The position numbers and the translations under genes are program-made. A stretch of 64,000 bases of DNA. Source: Rheum nobile (taxonomy: Eukaryota; Streptophyta; Magnoliopsida; Caryophyllales; Polygonaceae). This document shows positions 33,884 through 47,800 of this stretch, piece by piece (the first letter of the stretch is position 1; every line of letters begins with the position of its first letter). The stretch covers positions 2,356,001 through 2,420,000 of the forward strand of contig WOAB01000583.1 in the NCBI GenBank assembly GCA_027886185.1, given 5' to 3'. The notes under the pieces were generated by a model. It was not told where the DNA came from, made no database searches, and saw nothing but the letters and a program-made list of their open reading frames with translations.

Positions 33884-34414
33884 TGTTATAACAGGGTAGG
33901 GTGTAATGTTGATCAAACTTCAGTTTGACTTGGATATAGATTGAATCGTGTCAACGCACTTTCCAAAACCAATATTTCGACTCTTATTCTTGTAGCTCTA
34001 GGGTTGCACAAAATTTGATTCGGGATAAGACAATCAAACCTCTATTGAACAAGGCAATATCAATAGAGAGCATTTGGTGTCTTTGTGTTTGTTCGATACA
34101 AGAGATTGTTCTCTTTTCGAATATCCCAAGACTTGCCCCAACCTCAACCTTATATAGGGCATAAGTAGTTAGGCGGTTGGGCGGTTGAGCGGTTGCATAA
34201 CGGTTGAAAATTGGTTAAAAAACCGTCAAAAGTTGGTTAAAAACCGCCAATCTACTCTTATTTAAACCAACAAGCTCTGCAACCCCGAGTTCGAATCCAC
34301 GCACACAAGTGTGCACTCCTCACCCCCGAAACTCGTTATGCGCCGAACGAACTTCTTAAGTCTTGAGCGAATCCTGACTACACCAAATGACCGACGACAC
34401 TAAAATCACCAACA
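33884..34414 (-). repeat. 3' LTR of the copia element
   Basis: 531 bp, preceded on the minus strand by a polypurine tract at 34415-34424 (GAGGAGGAA). It has a CCTATATAAGG-type TATA string on the minus strand (about 34151-34161). It carries extra GCGGTTG-type repeats around 34173-34200 that the other LTR lacks. It is co-oriented with the pectate lyase gene. Confidence 0.9.
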
Positions 34415-34943
34415 TTCCTCCTCAATTTTAGTGTAATCCTTATTCACTTAAAAACACACATCAAACACAAACTTATGCATAAATGAAAATGTCCTTAGGA
34501 TTCAATTTTCACATTAGTGTAGTACACATTTCAAATAATCGAGAATCAGGGTGTCCTATGGATTGAACCCTTCAACTCATCTGAATACTTGAAGATACAA
34601 CACACACAAGTTTTTACACTACTCCAAGTGCTAACTTGGCACTATTCTAGCCATGTGTCATTATCCATTCATGAGCGTATACAAAGCCAAGCCCGGGCTA
34701 GTTGAAGCGGCACCACTTCACACTCGTATAGGTGGACTCTTTTCAATCATGCACCTGCAAATGCATTTTTTCAAAAGATCCATTAAGAAGATAAACTTCA
34801 ACCTAACTTTACTTGCAGGTCCGAGCACATACCTTGGGATGATATTGAACATATGCTCCAAACTCTAAGTATAGGCTTTCCACGTTGAATTCAGCCTCTA
34901 ACGTCATATTAGAGGGGAATTGGGTATCCCACCATTAGAGATT

Positions 34944-37900
34944 TTAAACGGGCTTTAAACCCATCCCGATAGACGACTTGATCACCAAGTCCCTGGCTAA
35001 CCCCTTTGTCAAGTGGTCCGCCAAATTTTGTTGAGACCGAACAAACTCAATAGTGATCATCCCATGAGTGATCAACTCACGTACCATGCTATGTCTAACG
35101 CCCATGTGTCGCGACTTACCATTATACACTTGATTATAAGCCTTAGCCAAAGTAGCTTGACTATCACAATGGATAGATATGGGTGACACCGGTTTCGGCC
35201 ACAAAGGAATCTCGTAGACTAAGTTCCTTAGCCATTCCGCCTCTCTACCGACAATGGCCAAAGCTACGAATTCTGATTCCATAGTCGAACTTGTAATGCA
35301 AGTTTGCTTCTTAGAAGCCCATGAAATGGCACCTCCCCCAAGCAAGAATACCCAACCACTAGTAGAAGAATGATCTTCCACATTAGTAATCCAACTCGCA
35401 TTTGAATACCCCTCTAGAACCGAAGGAAATCCGACATATGAAAAACCATAATTCATGGTTCCCTTTAAGTATTTGAGTACCCGCCTTATTGCTTGCCAAT
35501 GGTGAGTACTAGGATTACTAGTGTATCTACTCAACTTTCCTACCGCATAAGCAATGTCCGGTCTCGTACTCGTCATGGCATACATTAAGCAACCAATCAC
35601 TTGTGAGTACTCGAGTTATGATACTGCTTTATCCGTATTAGGCACAAGCTTCACACTCGGGTCCATGGGAGTGCTTACCGGAGAACAAGTCTCACAATTG
35701 AACTTCTTAAGCACTTTTCTCAATGTAATGAGATTGTGACAAAGATAGTCCCTTGTTCTCACGTTTGATTCTAATACTGAGGATCACATCCGCCTCCCCC
35801 ATGTCCTTCATGGCAAAACTTGATGACAAAAAGGTCTTTGTAAGGTCTACTTGTTTTTGGTCCGTACCAAATATCCACATGTCATCAACATACAAGCAAA
35901 TGATTACTCCTACCGGATTTATCAAATTTGTTGTATACACACTTGTCCGACTGATTTAACTCAAACCCGCTCGACAAGTCAACCTCATCAAACTTTTGAT
36001 GCCACTGCTTAGGTGTTTGCTTTAGCCCATACAATGATTTTACTAACTTACACACCTTATGCTCATTACCGAGCGAAATGAACCCTTCAGGTTGCTTCAT
36101 ATACACCTCCTCCTCCTCCTCCAAATCACCATTCAAGAATGCTGTTTTTACATCCATTTGGTGAATTACAAGATTGTTAATAGCCGCCAAGGCAATCAAC
36201 AACCTAATGGTGGAGATCCGAGCAACCGGAGCATAGGTATCGAAATAATCAATACCTTCCCTTTGTCTAAAGCCTTGGATAACCAATCGGGCCTTAAACT
36301 TATCGATAGTGCCATCGACTTTCATCTTCTTCTTGAAGATCCACTTGCAGCCCAAAGGCTTGCAACCCGACGGGAGATCCGATAAGACCCACGTATTATT
36401 TCCCATGATGAAATCCATCTCATCATTTATTGCTTCTTTCCAGAAAGCAACATCTTGAGACCTCATTTTCTCACCAAAAGTCCTAGGATCCTCATCAATA
36501 TGATAACAATATGAGTATTGGAACCCAACTTCATCTCTAGATCCTTCAACCAAATAAATTTGGAAATCTGGGCCGAAAGACTTTTCAATCCTCCCTCACT
36601 TGCTCCTACGGAGCATAGGTGACTCGTTAGGAGGTACGGCTGAGCCGTCTCCTTCTTTAGTTCCACTAGTAATTGGAACCAAATCCTTTGGTCTAGGTAT
36701 GGACGAGAACCGATTCTCATCAATTATCGCATCTCTTGACTCAATCACAGTGTTAACCGAAATAGAATCATTAGACTCTATCACATAGAACTTATAAGCC
36801 TTGGAATGCTCAGCATATCCAATAAAGATGCAATCAATACCTCTTTCCCCCAAGGTTTTAATCTTGGGCTGGGGTAGTCTAACGACCACCCTACATCCCC
36901 AAACTCGAAGATAGTTCAAGCTTGGTTTCTTTTTGTACCAAATTTCACAAGGGGTGACCTTGTTCCTTTTGTTAGGAACCCTATTTAATAAATAGAAAGC
37001 CGTTAACATGGCTTCACCCCAGAATCCGTCACTCAATCCCGAGTAGGATAACATGGAATTAACAATCTCTTTTAGGAGTCGATTCTTCCTCTCCGACACA
37101 CCATTTTGTTGTGGCGTGTAGGGAGCCGTAGTCTCATGTATAATGCCTACGGACTGGAAATACACAGGATCATAAAATTATCCACCTCTATCGGTGCGTA
37201 GTTTCTTAATCAAGTCATTTTGTTGCAATTCAACCTCGGTTTTATAAACCTTAAATTTATCTAGGGCCTCGTCTTTAGCATGCAATAAATACACATAACA
37301 ATAACGAGAATAATCATCAATGAAAGTGATGAAATATTTCTTGTTTCCTAAAGACGGATTGGCATGCAAATCACATAGATCACTATGTACAAGTCCAAGC
37401 ACCGCAAAATTTCTTTCAATGCCTTTGAATGGTTGTCTAATTATTTTAGTCAACATGCAAGTTCTACAGTTCTCTAAATTCATGTCAAATGCAGGGATTA
37501 ATCCTTCTTTAGACATATTTGTCATTCACTTATAATGCACATGACCTACTCTTGCATGCCATAGAGAAGATTCATTCGTACTAGAACATGCCATATAAAT
37601 AGAATTGACTACTTTATTAATATTTAGCATAAACATGTCATTACAGAAATATCCAAATCCTACAAATACACCACACTTCGATAAGATATACTTATCGGAT
37701 TCAAAGACTTGTTTAAAACCACACTTATTTAAAACACTACCGGAGACTAAGTTTTTCCTAATTCCGGGTACATGTAAGACATCCTTGAGTTCAAGGGTCT
37801 TCCCAGAACTAAATTCTAACACCACTTTTCCACGGCCTAGGATAGGGGCGGTTGACTCGTTGCCCATATGAAGGACGGACACATCTTTAACCGATTCGTA

Positions 37901-38933
37901 CGTCTTAAACCAGCCACGGACCTTGCAAACATGCTTTGTTGCACCCAAGTTAATCCACCACGCCACTTCATCATCATGCACATAAAATGCGTCAGAAATT
38001 AATGGAATTCAATTCATATCCGAACTTGAACCAAAATCTGAAAACCGACCTTGATGAGTGGATTGGCCTTGGTCCTTCGACCCTTGCCCCGAACGGTTTT
38101 GCCTCTCTCTCTATTCCTATCCTTTGTAACCCGACAATCACGCTTGAAGTGACCCGGTTTGCCACATATCCAACAGGCGTCCTTAGGCTTCTTGTTAGAT
38201 CCACCGTTGGTGTTCTTGGAAGATTGCTTCTTCCTCTTGTTATTCTTCTTAGAATTCCCACCCTCCTCCATCATAATCACGGAGGAAGATCCGGGAGTCT
38301 CCTTCGGTTTGCCGCCCTCTTGCGCCCTTAGAGATCTCTCTATACACAAATGGCTTCCAAGTTATACAAGAGACAACTCTTCCTTCTTGTGCTTCAACAT
38401 GTGTTTAAAGTCCTTCCATGAAGGTGGCAACTTGTCAATAATGCTCGACATCGAGATGGATTCATCCATCTTCATGTTGTGTTGGGCGAATTGCCCTAGG
38501 ATCCGAAGCACTTCATTGAATTGTTCAATAACCGGCCTCGAATCATACATCTTGTAATTGTTGAAATTACTTAAAAGGAACTTCTTACTAGAAGCATCCT
38601 TCGCCATGTATTTGGATTCCAGCGCATCCTACAACTCCTTTGAGACTCGGCATTCTGGTAGACATCAAAGAGTGAATCCGACATACCGTTTAGAATATGG
38701 CCACAGCATATGTAGTCGTCATTCTCCCACTTGTTGCGCTTCCTTGTCTCCTCCAAGGGCTCATTCTCCGGATCCTCCGGCACAAGTGGCATTGGCATAC
38801 TTAGGACGTACACCACCTTGAGCGTCGTGAGGAGGAAGTGCATCTTCTTTTGCCATCTCCGGAAGTCCATGCCTTCGAACTTCTCCAACTTTCCGAACTT
38901 GGATGTCATCTCACGTACCGATGCAGCCGCCAT
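34944..38933 (-). pseudogene. Ty1/copia gag-pol polyprotein, many stops and frameshifts
   Basis: Minus strand from an ATG at 38933. Gag (UBN2-like) is followed by a CCHC knuckle (CWICGKPGHFKRDC, about 38160), a protease motif at about 37955, integrase with HHCC and DD35E parts (about 37530-36900), reverse transcriptase with YVDDM (about 35890) and RNase H (35600-34944). In-frame stops are at 38362-38364, 37526-37528, about 37175, about 36596 and about 35625, with frameshifts near 38640, 38010, 35920 and 35710. The protease motif reads WINLGAT, where active copia proteases have D-S/T-G, so the catalytic Asp is also gone. Not functional. Confidence 0.92.
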
Positions 38934-38962
38934 TGATCAACACGAAAAATATTGGTTTTGAA

Positions 38963-39451
38963 TGTTATAACAAGGTGTAATGTTGATCAAACTTCAGTTC
39001 GACTTGGATATAGATTGAATCGTGTCAATGCACTTTCCAAAACCAATATTTTGACCCTTACTCTTGTAGCCTTAGGGTTGCATGAAATTCGATTCGGGAT
39101 AAGACAATTAAACCTCTATTGAACAAGGCAATATCAATAGAGAGCACTTGGTGTTTTTGTGTTTGTTCGATACAAGAGATTGTTCTCCTTTCGGATATCC
39201 CAAGACTTGCCCCAACCTCACCCTTATATAGGGCATAAGTAGTTAGACGATTACATGGCGGTTGAAAATTGGTTAAAAAACCGCCAATATACTCTTATTT
39301 AAACCAACAAGCTCCGCAACTCCGAGTCCGAATTCACGCACACGAGTGTGCACTCCGCACCCCCGAAACTCGTTATGCGCCGAACGAACTCCTTAAGTCT
39401 TGAGCGAATCCTAACTACACAAAATGACCGATGACACTAAAATCACCAACA
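38963..39451 (-). repeat. 5' LTR of the copia element
   Basis: 489 bp, same ends as the 3' LTR. Only about 29 bases separate it from the gag ATG, and no tRNA-Met primer site is visible in that gap. Confidence 0.9.
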
Positions 39452-39456
39452 TTTCC

Positions 39457-41461
39457 AAACTTTGAAAGAAGTATACGAGCTTTCATTTAATCTATTAAAA
39501 TCCTTCAACTTTGTAAATTTTTTTTTACAACTTATATGATCCATTTAAACTCATCGACTATATATATGAATGTATTTTACCCTTCATTGTTTTCATTTTC
39601 AATATTTTATAAAAAAAAAACTACACAAGAAGATTTTTATAATACTAATATAAAAAATGGGATGAAAATCGGGGATTTGTATAAATGTAGAAAATACAAT
39701 TAAGTAAGATAATCATTAAGGTTTAATTTTTTTAAAGATGACAACTAACATGTATTCTCGTGCCTTGCACGGGTATGACCATATATTTTAAGAATGAATT
39801 TAAATTTGTTTATAGTATGTAAAATATAAAAGAGAATTATATAAAAAAAATTAACATGATTTATCGGAAAGATAATTCTTGATTTGAATAATTTATAAGG
39901 TGTATTGTATGATGAAAATTGAAGGTAGGTGTGTGAATTTATATTAATAGAAGAAATTAAAAATTAATAATTTTATATAATTACTAGATATAAAACTGCA
40001 CTAAAATAAAACTGCATATTGTATTCTTTATAATGGAGTTTAGGGACAATTTATTCACCTTTATTAAATCATGAACACTAATTAAGTATGATAATAATGT
40101 TTTTGATAAGTATATAATTATATGTATGTTGGTGGATGAGCCGTATAACGTTAAATATTTATGAACCATCTATCTATATACATATCTTTAAAATGGAGTT
40201 TACGGACCATTAACGTACATATTATATTATGAAGAGGGAGGTTCCGGTGCGAAGTGTCCTTAACGTGCGAAACTTCGCGTTCATAAAGTGACACCAAATG
40301 TTCATTATCTGGGCGGTCATGTTCACAGATAACATGTTCATGTCAACGAAAAGTCATGTTCATAATCTGGGCGGTCATGTTCAAAAAAAAAAAAAAGTTC
40401 GCCGAAATTACAGATTTTGCCACCGCGTTTTTTCACTTAAAATTTCCATCTTCTAATCTCAACCCTTCATCCCCTCATCCCCTCATCCAATGGCCCATGT
40501 TATTTCTCACTTCTCACCCTAAGATTAGTTCTCATGGGAACCTTAATCACATTATGAATACTAATTAAGTTTGATAATAATATTTTTGGTAAGTGTAGAA
40601 TTATCATGTACAATGTGAAATATTTTGGGGGTGGTAATTTAAGAAATTTGTATAAATAAAAAATAAAATAAGGATAAATTGATAAATGTATATAATTATT
40701 TGATGACGTGACATACTTAGATAAACGACACGTAAGAGAGAATTGCGGATATATGGATATGACATGTAACTTTGCAATAGAAGTCCTCAATTCCTTTATC
40801 CTATCCACAGAGTTGACACCCTGTACACAGCATGCATGACATTCTTATTATTTGGCCGCTAATTTCTGCATAATCAGTGATAATTCACTGGACCAAACCA
40901 TATTATTCAAAGTTTTATCAACATGGATTAGTTTATACTATTAGGAGAATCATGAATTTGGGGTGGGCACATTTGCATGTTCGGAGCGCCAATAATCATT
41001 TATGGACACTCGGATTACTTTTGAAACCAAGTTGTATGTCTATATTAATTACAAGTAAGGCCAAGAAAAATCAAACCAACAAATTAAAAAAGTAAGGCAA
41101 AGAAACATTGGATTAATTATGAATTTAGTTATGACATATATATGTAATGTAACACAACATAAAAGGCCAAGGTTGAGCCACATGTGGAGATGTATACACG
41201 AAAATGCAAAGAATTGGGCAATGAATTATGGTATATAGAGATGGGCCTCTTTCTGTCTTGCGCAACTGAAGCAGTGCATGTGGACTCTTGACTAATATTT
41301 TTGGGGCACCATTTTCTATGAATTTCTTCTGCACATAAATGATAAATGACAGATTTGATTGCCCTACTCCTCCTAATATTTGGTGTATATATCCCTCTCA
41401 TTCATGTGTGCCTTATCTTATATCCTTGATTTCTATCCAGAAATCATTTTAAAATATACTA
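39457..41461. other. AT-rich intergenic stretch with degenerate repeats
   Basis: No gene is supported. It contains an imperfect direct repeat (about 40065-40125 and 40545-40605, ACTAATTAAGTNTGATAATAAT core), two copies of CTGGGCGGTCATGTTCA (about 40299-40315 and 40367-40383), an A run at 40385-40398, and a short hairpin CGTGCCTTGCACGGG at 39759-39773. It probably holds old non-autonomous transposon remnants whose ends I cannot place. Confidence 0.55.
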
Positions 41462-41471
41462 TAAATTTACT
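41462..41471 (+). repeat. Target-site duplication of MULE-2, left
   Basis: TAATTTACT-type string TAAATTTACT occurs here and at 53025-53034, immediately outside the degenerate inverted termini. Ten bases is within the 8-11 bp range seen for MULEs. Confidence 0.8.
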
Positions 41472-41847
41472 GAGGGCCGTTCGGATGAAATTGGGACTTA
41501 AGATAAACACTAAGAACAAAATTCCACCGTAGGATGCAGCCTATAGACGGTCCAGATTGAAGGATAAGGAAAAAAAAGAAGCAAGCGAGTATGTGGATAA
41601 TGGACGCGGTGACAATTTTGAAATTCCATCTAAAATTAAAACGTCATTACACATTTGCCCCTCACCTGTAAAACCCCCAAAAAAGAATCAAACGCGCTCA
41701 GACGAACTCTCCAGAGAACTCGAAGAGACCAAGTCCAAAACTAGCAATCGATCGAAGACGAGAACTGCAAACGAGGAAATCGATCGAAGACGAAGCTCAG
41801 AACTAACAAATTACAAGCCACGACAACGTAAAAAACAATCTTACGAG

Positions 41848-44800
41848 ATGAGGAGCGACACAGACTACAGCGATGACGACTTTGGAGGTACGGATATCAG
41901 ATTTAGGGTTTCGATTTCACGAAAACACCTAGATTTTTCGATTATACGTTAAATTTACTCAAAATTGAAGGTTTCGAGAGTTTGTTAACTGTTGTTGAAC
42001 CATTTGAAACACAGATCTCGAAGTTAGGGTTTCTTCAGTGCTATTGTGACTTTGTTTTCCTTGCCTGAATTGTATGTTTGTTTCGTGATGTTAATTTTGT
42101 GATGTTAATTTTCTGTGTTGGAGATTCGTTGCAGGTTCGTTTTCCTGAGTTGTAGGTTCGTTTTCTGTGTTAATTTTCTGAGTTGTAGCTTCATTTCCTG
42201 AAGTTAGGGTTTGTTCAAGTCAATGCTATATTACAAGGAATTAATTTCATGAGGTTCGTTTGCTTTTGCAAACTTAGGTTCATTCTGCTTACGTTCATAT
42301 TAAAGCAAACTTAGGTTCATTTTGCAAATTGAGTTGGTGAAGAATCTAGGACTTTTTGTTGAATATCATGACATCAGGTTCATAATAAGCAAAACTTAGG
42401 TTCATTATGCTTTATCTGACATTTCATGAGGTTCATTTTATGAGTTGGAGGTTCATTTGCTTTTTCCAAAGTTCATGCATGTGAGATAAAAAAACTTAGG
42501 TTTACCTGAGTTGCATTCATTTCATGAGGTTCATTTTATGAGTTGGAGGTTCATTTGCTTCTTCCAGAGTTCATGCCTTTGTTATAGACAAATTAGGTTT
42601 ACCTGAGTTGGCATTCATTTCATGAGGTTCATTTTATGAGTTGGGGGTTCATTTTCTTTTACCAGAGTTCATGCTTGTGTTTACCTGAGTTGCATTCATT
42701 TCATAAGGTTCATTTTATGAGTTGGAGGTTCATTTGCTTCTTCCAGAGTTCATGCCTTTGTTATAGACAAATTAGGTTTACTTGAGTTGGCATTCATTTC
42801 ACGAGGTTCATTTTATGAGTTGGAGGTTCATTTGCTTCTTCCAGAGTTCATGCCTGTGAGATAAAAAACTTAGGTTTACCTGAGTTGGAACTCATTCGAT
42901 AAGGTTCATTTTATGAGTTGGAGGTTCATTTGCTTTTTTCAGAGTTCATGCATGTGTTATAAAAAACTTAGGTTCATTATGCTTTCCCTACTTGAGTTGG
43001 AACTCATTTGATGGGATTCATTTTATGAATTGGAAGTTCATTTGCTTTTCCTGGAGTTCATGCCTGGATTGAACAGATCTTGAAGTTAGAGATTTGGATA
43101 CTTAGGTTCATTTGTTGTGTATGAGGTTCATTTGCTTTTTTTAGAGTTTATTTCATAGTCTGAGGTTGTTCTTACAATTGTGTTGTTTCTCTTAGCAGGA
43201 TCTACCAGTCGATCAGGACGACACTCAAAATACAAAGGGCCAACATACAAGGACATAGAGATCGACTATGAAAGTACTGAGAGTGAGCAACTTGCACCAA
43301 CAACAAGAGTGTTTGCTAGGAAGTCTCTGGTTTCAAGGAGAAAGACAAACCAACCTCGAAAGGGAACAAAACAAACTCCAAAGAAAACACGAAAGCCTAG
43401 ACAGAAAATGGTAAGACAGAAAAGAGTGAGACAGACAGTGTCCAAGGCTTCAAAGGTTCAAAGTTCACAAGAAGAAGAACCACCAGCAAAAAAGCAATGC
43501 ACACGAACAACAGCTGAAGATGAACAACCTTCTCAAGCAATTGAAAAGGACAACGCACCTGAAGTTTGTCAATAAACAACTGGAGAGATATCAGCTTCTG
43601 CAGAGAAGGAATTACAAGCCACTGATGAAAATGTGACAACACCGGTCAACACAACGCCAACGGTTGAAACAACACTGGGTTCAGAGGAGAAAGATAAGAG
43701 TAAAGCAACCAAAGACACTGAGGAAAGCCTACAAATCACAGTGTCAAAGAGCACAGAAAGAAAGGGAACAACGACCGACAAAGTGAGTTTAGAAGAAAAG
43801 AACAAGAGCACTGCATCCGATAGTTGTCAAGAAACACCAATAAGCCTGCCGACGACTCCAAACAGTAGGTCATCAACTGCATATATATTGGGTTCTGCAG
43901 ATAAGGGGAAGGGTAAGGAACTACAAGAGGAGGAAAGCGTGAGTTCACAGGAAAAGACCAACAACAGTGCATCAGACAGTTCTGATTATAGTCAACCAAG
44001 AAGGCCAAACACTCGGTCCAGGGCTGCAGTTCAGCCAGATGCAGAAGCTGAAATACAAAGTTTGAGTGAAGAGGAGGTTGAAGAGAGTTTGAGGAAAAAA
44101 CAAAAGACCAAAGAGATTAAAGGTAAGAAAGACAAGGGCAAGCGAATAATGGAGGTTGACGAGGAAGACACTACAAAGAAAAGGAAGAAATAAAAGTGGG
44201 TCGTAGTCAAGGAAAGAGGACAGAGGAAGCTAGTAATTACAAAGGAAAAAAAGAGAAGGAGAGAAAAACAAAGAAGAACAACAAGCTGGAAATAGTTCAT
44301 GCACACCTAAAAATCAAAACAGAAGAGGACGGGTCACAGTACAAGTGGTTGAACACAAGAAATGTGCCGAAAGCGTTTGTTAACGCACTGGACAGTATCC
44401 CTGAACAAAGGAAGGCACAAGCAAAGGTGTGGAATAGAGAAATGGGGTTTGAAAGCATGCTTCATTTAAAGATTAAAGGGGTGCCTCATTGCCTGGCTTT
44501 CTGGATCCTCGAAAACTACGATGAGATCAAATGTGAGATGAAGATGGTGGATGAAAGCACCATAAAAGTGACAGAGGAGGAAGTCCAGAGAGTGCTAGAG
44601 ATCCCTAGAGGGTAGAAGAAGGTAGAAAGGAGAGGCAAAGAGGCCGTTGACAACGCCATTATAAAAGAATGGAAAGAGTATTTTGACAATATCAACCAAA
44701 TCAGGCCAAGTCATGTGGCAGCAAAGCTCAAAGCTTGCACATCAAAAGTGTGGTTCAAAAGGTTGTTCATCGTGTTGTCCATGTCGGTGCTTGTGGAAAG

Positions 44801-47800
44801 CAACCAAAAGGGCACTATTCCTCAACACATGATGATCAGTGACGTTGAAGAAATAAAGGGCTACAATTGGTGTGAGCTTGTAATGAGTGTCTTGCCTCAA
44901 ACAACAAATGAATGGAAGGGGAAGAAAGAGAGGTTCTACAGAGGGCCCATCATCTTCCTTGTGGTAAACAACTCTTATTTAATTACAAAAAAAAACATAT
45001 TCTACTGTGTATTATGTTGCATGTCATGTGTGTAGTAATATATTTTTGTTCTTCTATACAGTTGTTGTATTTAGACAGGGTATCTGTCTTTGGAAATACA
45101 AACCCAAACAATACACCAGTCTTCCTAGGATGGACTGACGACATTTTGGAGGAAAGGGAGAGCAGAGAGATGAAGTTTGGTAGCTTTAGACTAGGAACAC
45201 TGCAACAACCAAGACCAGCAAAGGAGAGGAAATAACACGGATTTATGAATAACAAGCTACAGGTAAAACATCAAGCTTCAAGTTCAAAAAATAATATAGT
45301 GGGTTCATCAGTTTAAACATCAAGGTTCATTAGTTTACATATTGAGGTTCATTTATATATACATTAAGGTTCAGAAATTATATTGAGGGTTCATCTGGTT
45401 ACACAATTAGCTACATGACTTTAGACATTGTAGTTCATGCATCACACATAGTGAGGGTTCAATGTAAAAACCAAGCAAAAATAATGAAACTTCAACTTCA
45501 AAAAATAGTATAGTGGGTTCATCAGTTTAAAGATCAAGGTTCATGAGTTTACACGTTAAGGTTTATCCATGTATAGACGAAGGTTCAATGTGAATTGACT
45601 TGCCTGTTCATGTAATTCTGATGAGTAATACATGAAAAATGATCAAGAGGTGCATGAATAAATAGTATAAGGTTCATTAAACTGAATAATAATGTATGAT
45701 GCCGGTGATATAATGTAGGGTAGTATTTTAATGTGAATTTGATTCATGGTAAATGTAAAATCAATCTCTGATTCATGGAGTTGGGCAAACAGGTTCATGA
45801 GCTTCAAATTTGACCTTTTTTTCTTACTAATAATATCAAGAAGCACAAATATAAGTGGTTTAGCTTGATTTCCTCTGTGTGTCATGGTATTGTATGCTAT
45901 TTTTGTTTTTTATTTCATCTATTTACCACTTAAAATTGTTTTCTTGTATGCAGGAGTGGTTGAATAACTTTACAGTCCAACAATTTGTAGTAGCAACAGA
46001 AATGTTGAAACTGACAGACATGGTAGAAAATTTGCCTACTGAGTTCAACGAGGAGCCCAAGGTCAGAAGCATGATTAAGACAGCACAGACGCTGATTGGG
46101 AAGAAAAAAGCCGAGGAAGAGGAACAAAGTGAGTTCGAGAAGATATGGAATGATGATGACCACCCATTCTGGAGCGATCCACAACTTATAGAATGCTTGA
46201 GACAAGTTGAGAAGGCTGATGCTTCTAAAGAAAATATCAAATTCTCACAAGCTGGAGCTTCAACTTCTAAAGCAAACAAGGGCGTGGATGCCACACAAAC
46301 TTGGGAGGATCTCAACAACATTCTGAATGAGTACACTGATGTGCTGGGAGACAAAGAAGAGGTAAGAGAGCAAGTTGCAGAGGTGGAGAAAGAGAAGGTG
46401 GATGGGTTAGGTAATGACAATGAGCAACTAAACACTGTAAGTGAAGGAGGCATGGTAGAAAAGGGACAAGGGTCCATTTCTGTCATAGAGAACACAGAGC
46501 AAGTAGTGCATGGGGCAGACGGCGCTGAGCAAGAGACAGTAGGTGGAAGTAAGAACAAGGAACCAACACCCGCAACACCAAAAACAAGGAAGAACGCCAG
46601 AAAGTCACCGGATTTGACAATTCCATCCTTCAAGCTTATCAGTTCAGAGGAGTTAGAGAACTTTGATATTGACAAAGACATGGATGAAGAACATGAAGTG
46701 TCTGATGCACAGAAGGACAAGGAGGTGCTTATCAGCTCAGAGGAGTTAGAGAACTTTGATGTTGAGAAAGACATGAATGAAGAACATGAAGTGGCTGATG
46801 CACAAAAGGACAAAGAGGTGGCTGAAACTGAAAAGGCAAGAGAAAAGGACAAGGGGAAGCAATTGGAGGCTCATGCTGATGTGGTTCATGGGCCAAGGCA
46901 CAAGAAACTTAGAGAAAAGCTCAAAAGCCCCTACAAAAGCCGAACTGTGGACATCTTTGCCAAGAGAACCGAGGAAGCAATAGTGGTGTATAACTACTGT
47001 CTCCACTGTAGCATAGGAGGGTAAGATCTAGATACGTTATGACATATTTTATTTTATTATTATGGTCAATAATACAGATAAATATTTACTAATGGATAAA
47101 ATTTCTATTTCTATACAATTGAATAGTGAGCCTCTATTCAAACATAAGTCTCTCAAAGTCACCGGAATGGAGTTGGCTATGGACATGGACATCCACTACA
47201 AATCTATTGATGCTTGGACAACAATTTTGAACAATAATGAGGAAGTGAAGAGCAGCAACAAACCGAGCAGAGCATTCTTGTATGTCTACCAAATGGTACG
47301 TAAGTTGTTTTAAAGTTAACAAAATAAGGTTCATGGATATATACTATAAGGTCCATCAGTATATACTATAAGGTTCAAAAGTTAACAAAATGAGGTTCAT
47401 CATATAAAAAGTGAAGTTCTTGTATAAGGCTCGTGTAACAGAGGTTCATTTATTAAAAAAGATGTTCATGGATTATTGAATAAGGTTCATGAAATTGTAC
47501 ATCAAGGTTCAACAGTTTCTCTGTGCAGTTTTTAGCTTGTATATATAATTGGTGTATGCTAACAAAAATTATGAAATGTTGAAAACAGAATGTCAACTTG
47601 AAAGATCATTTAGGAGAGTTCATGAAGAACTTCAACTTCGTTGTGGGTGAGGTGCATGGACAAAAAGTTAAGGACGTAGACATGGTAAAATTATTACTAG
47701 TCTGAGCGTGTCTGTTTTTTATTATTATTATTATTCTTTTAGAGTAAAATTCAAAGGTCACTAAATGAAGACATTATTATAGGTTGTTGTACCTGTCATA

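Larger units (their letters stand above)
33884..39451 (-). mobile_element. Ty1/copia retrotransposon, decayed, TSD TTTCC
   Basis: 5,568 bp, minus orientation. TTTCC is directly repeated at 33879-33883 and 39452-39456. LTRs: 38963-39451 (5') and 33884-34414 (3'), which on the minus strand start TGTTGGTGATTTTAG and end TGTTATAACA. The coding region runs gag, protease, integrase, reverse transcriptase, RNase H, the copia order. The LTRs differ by point changes and several indels (489 versus 531 bp), so the insertion looks older than the gypsy tandem. Confidence 0.93.
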
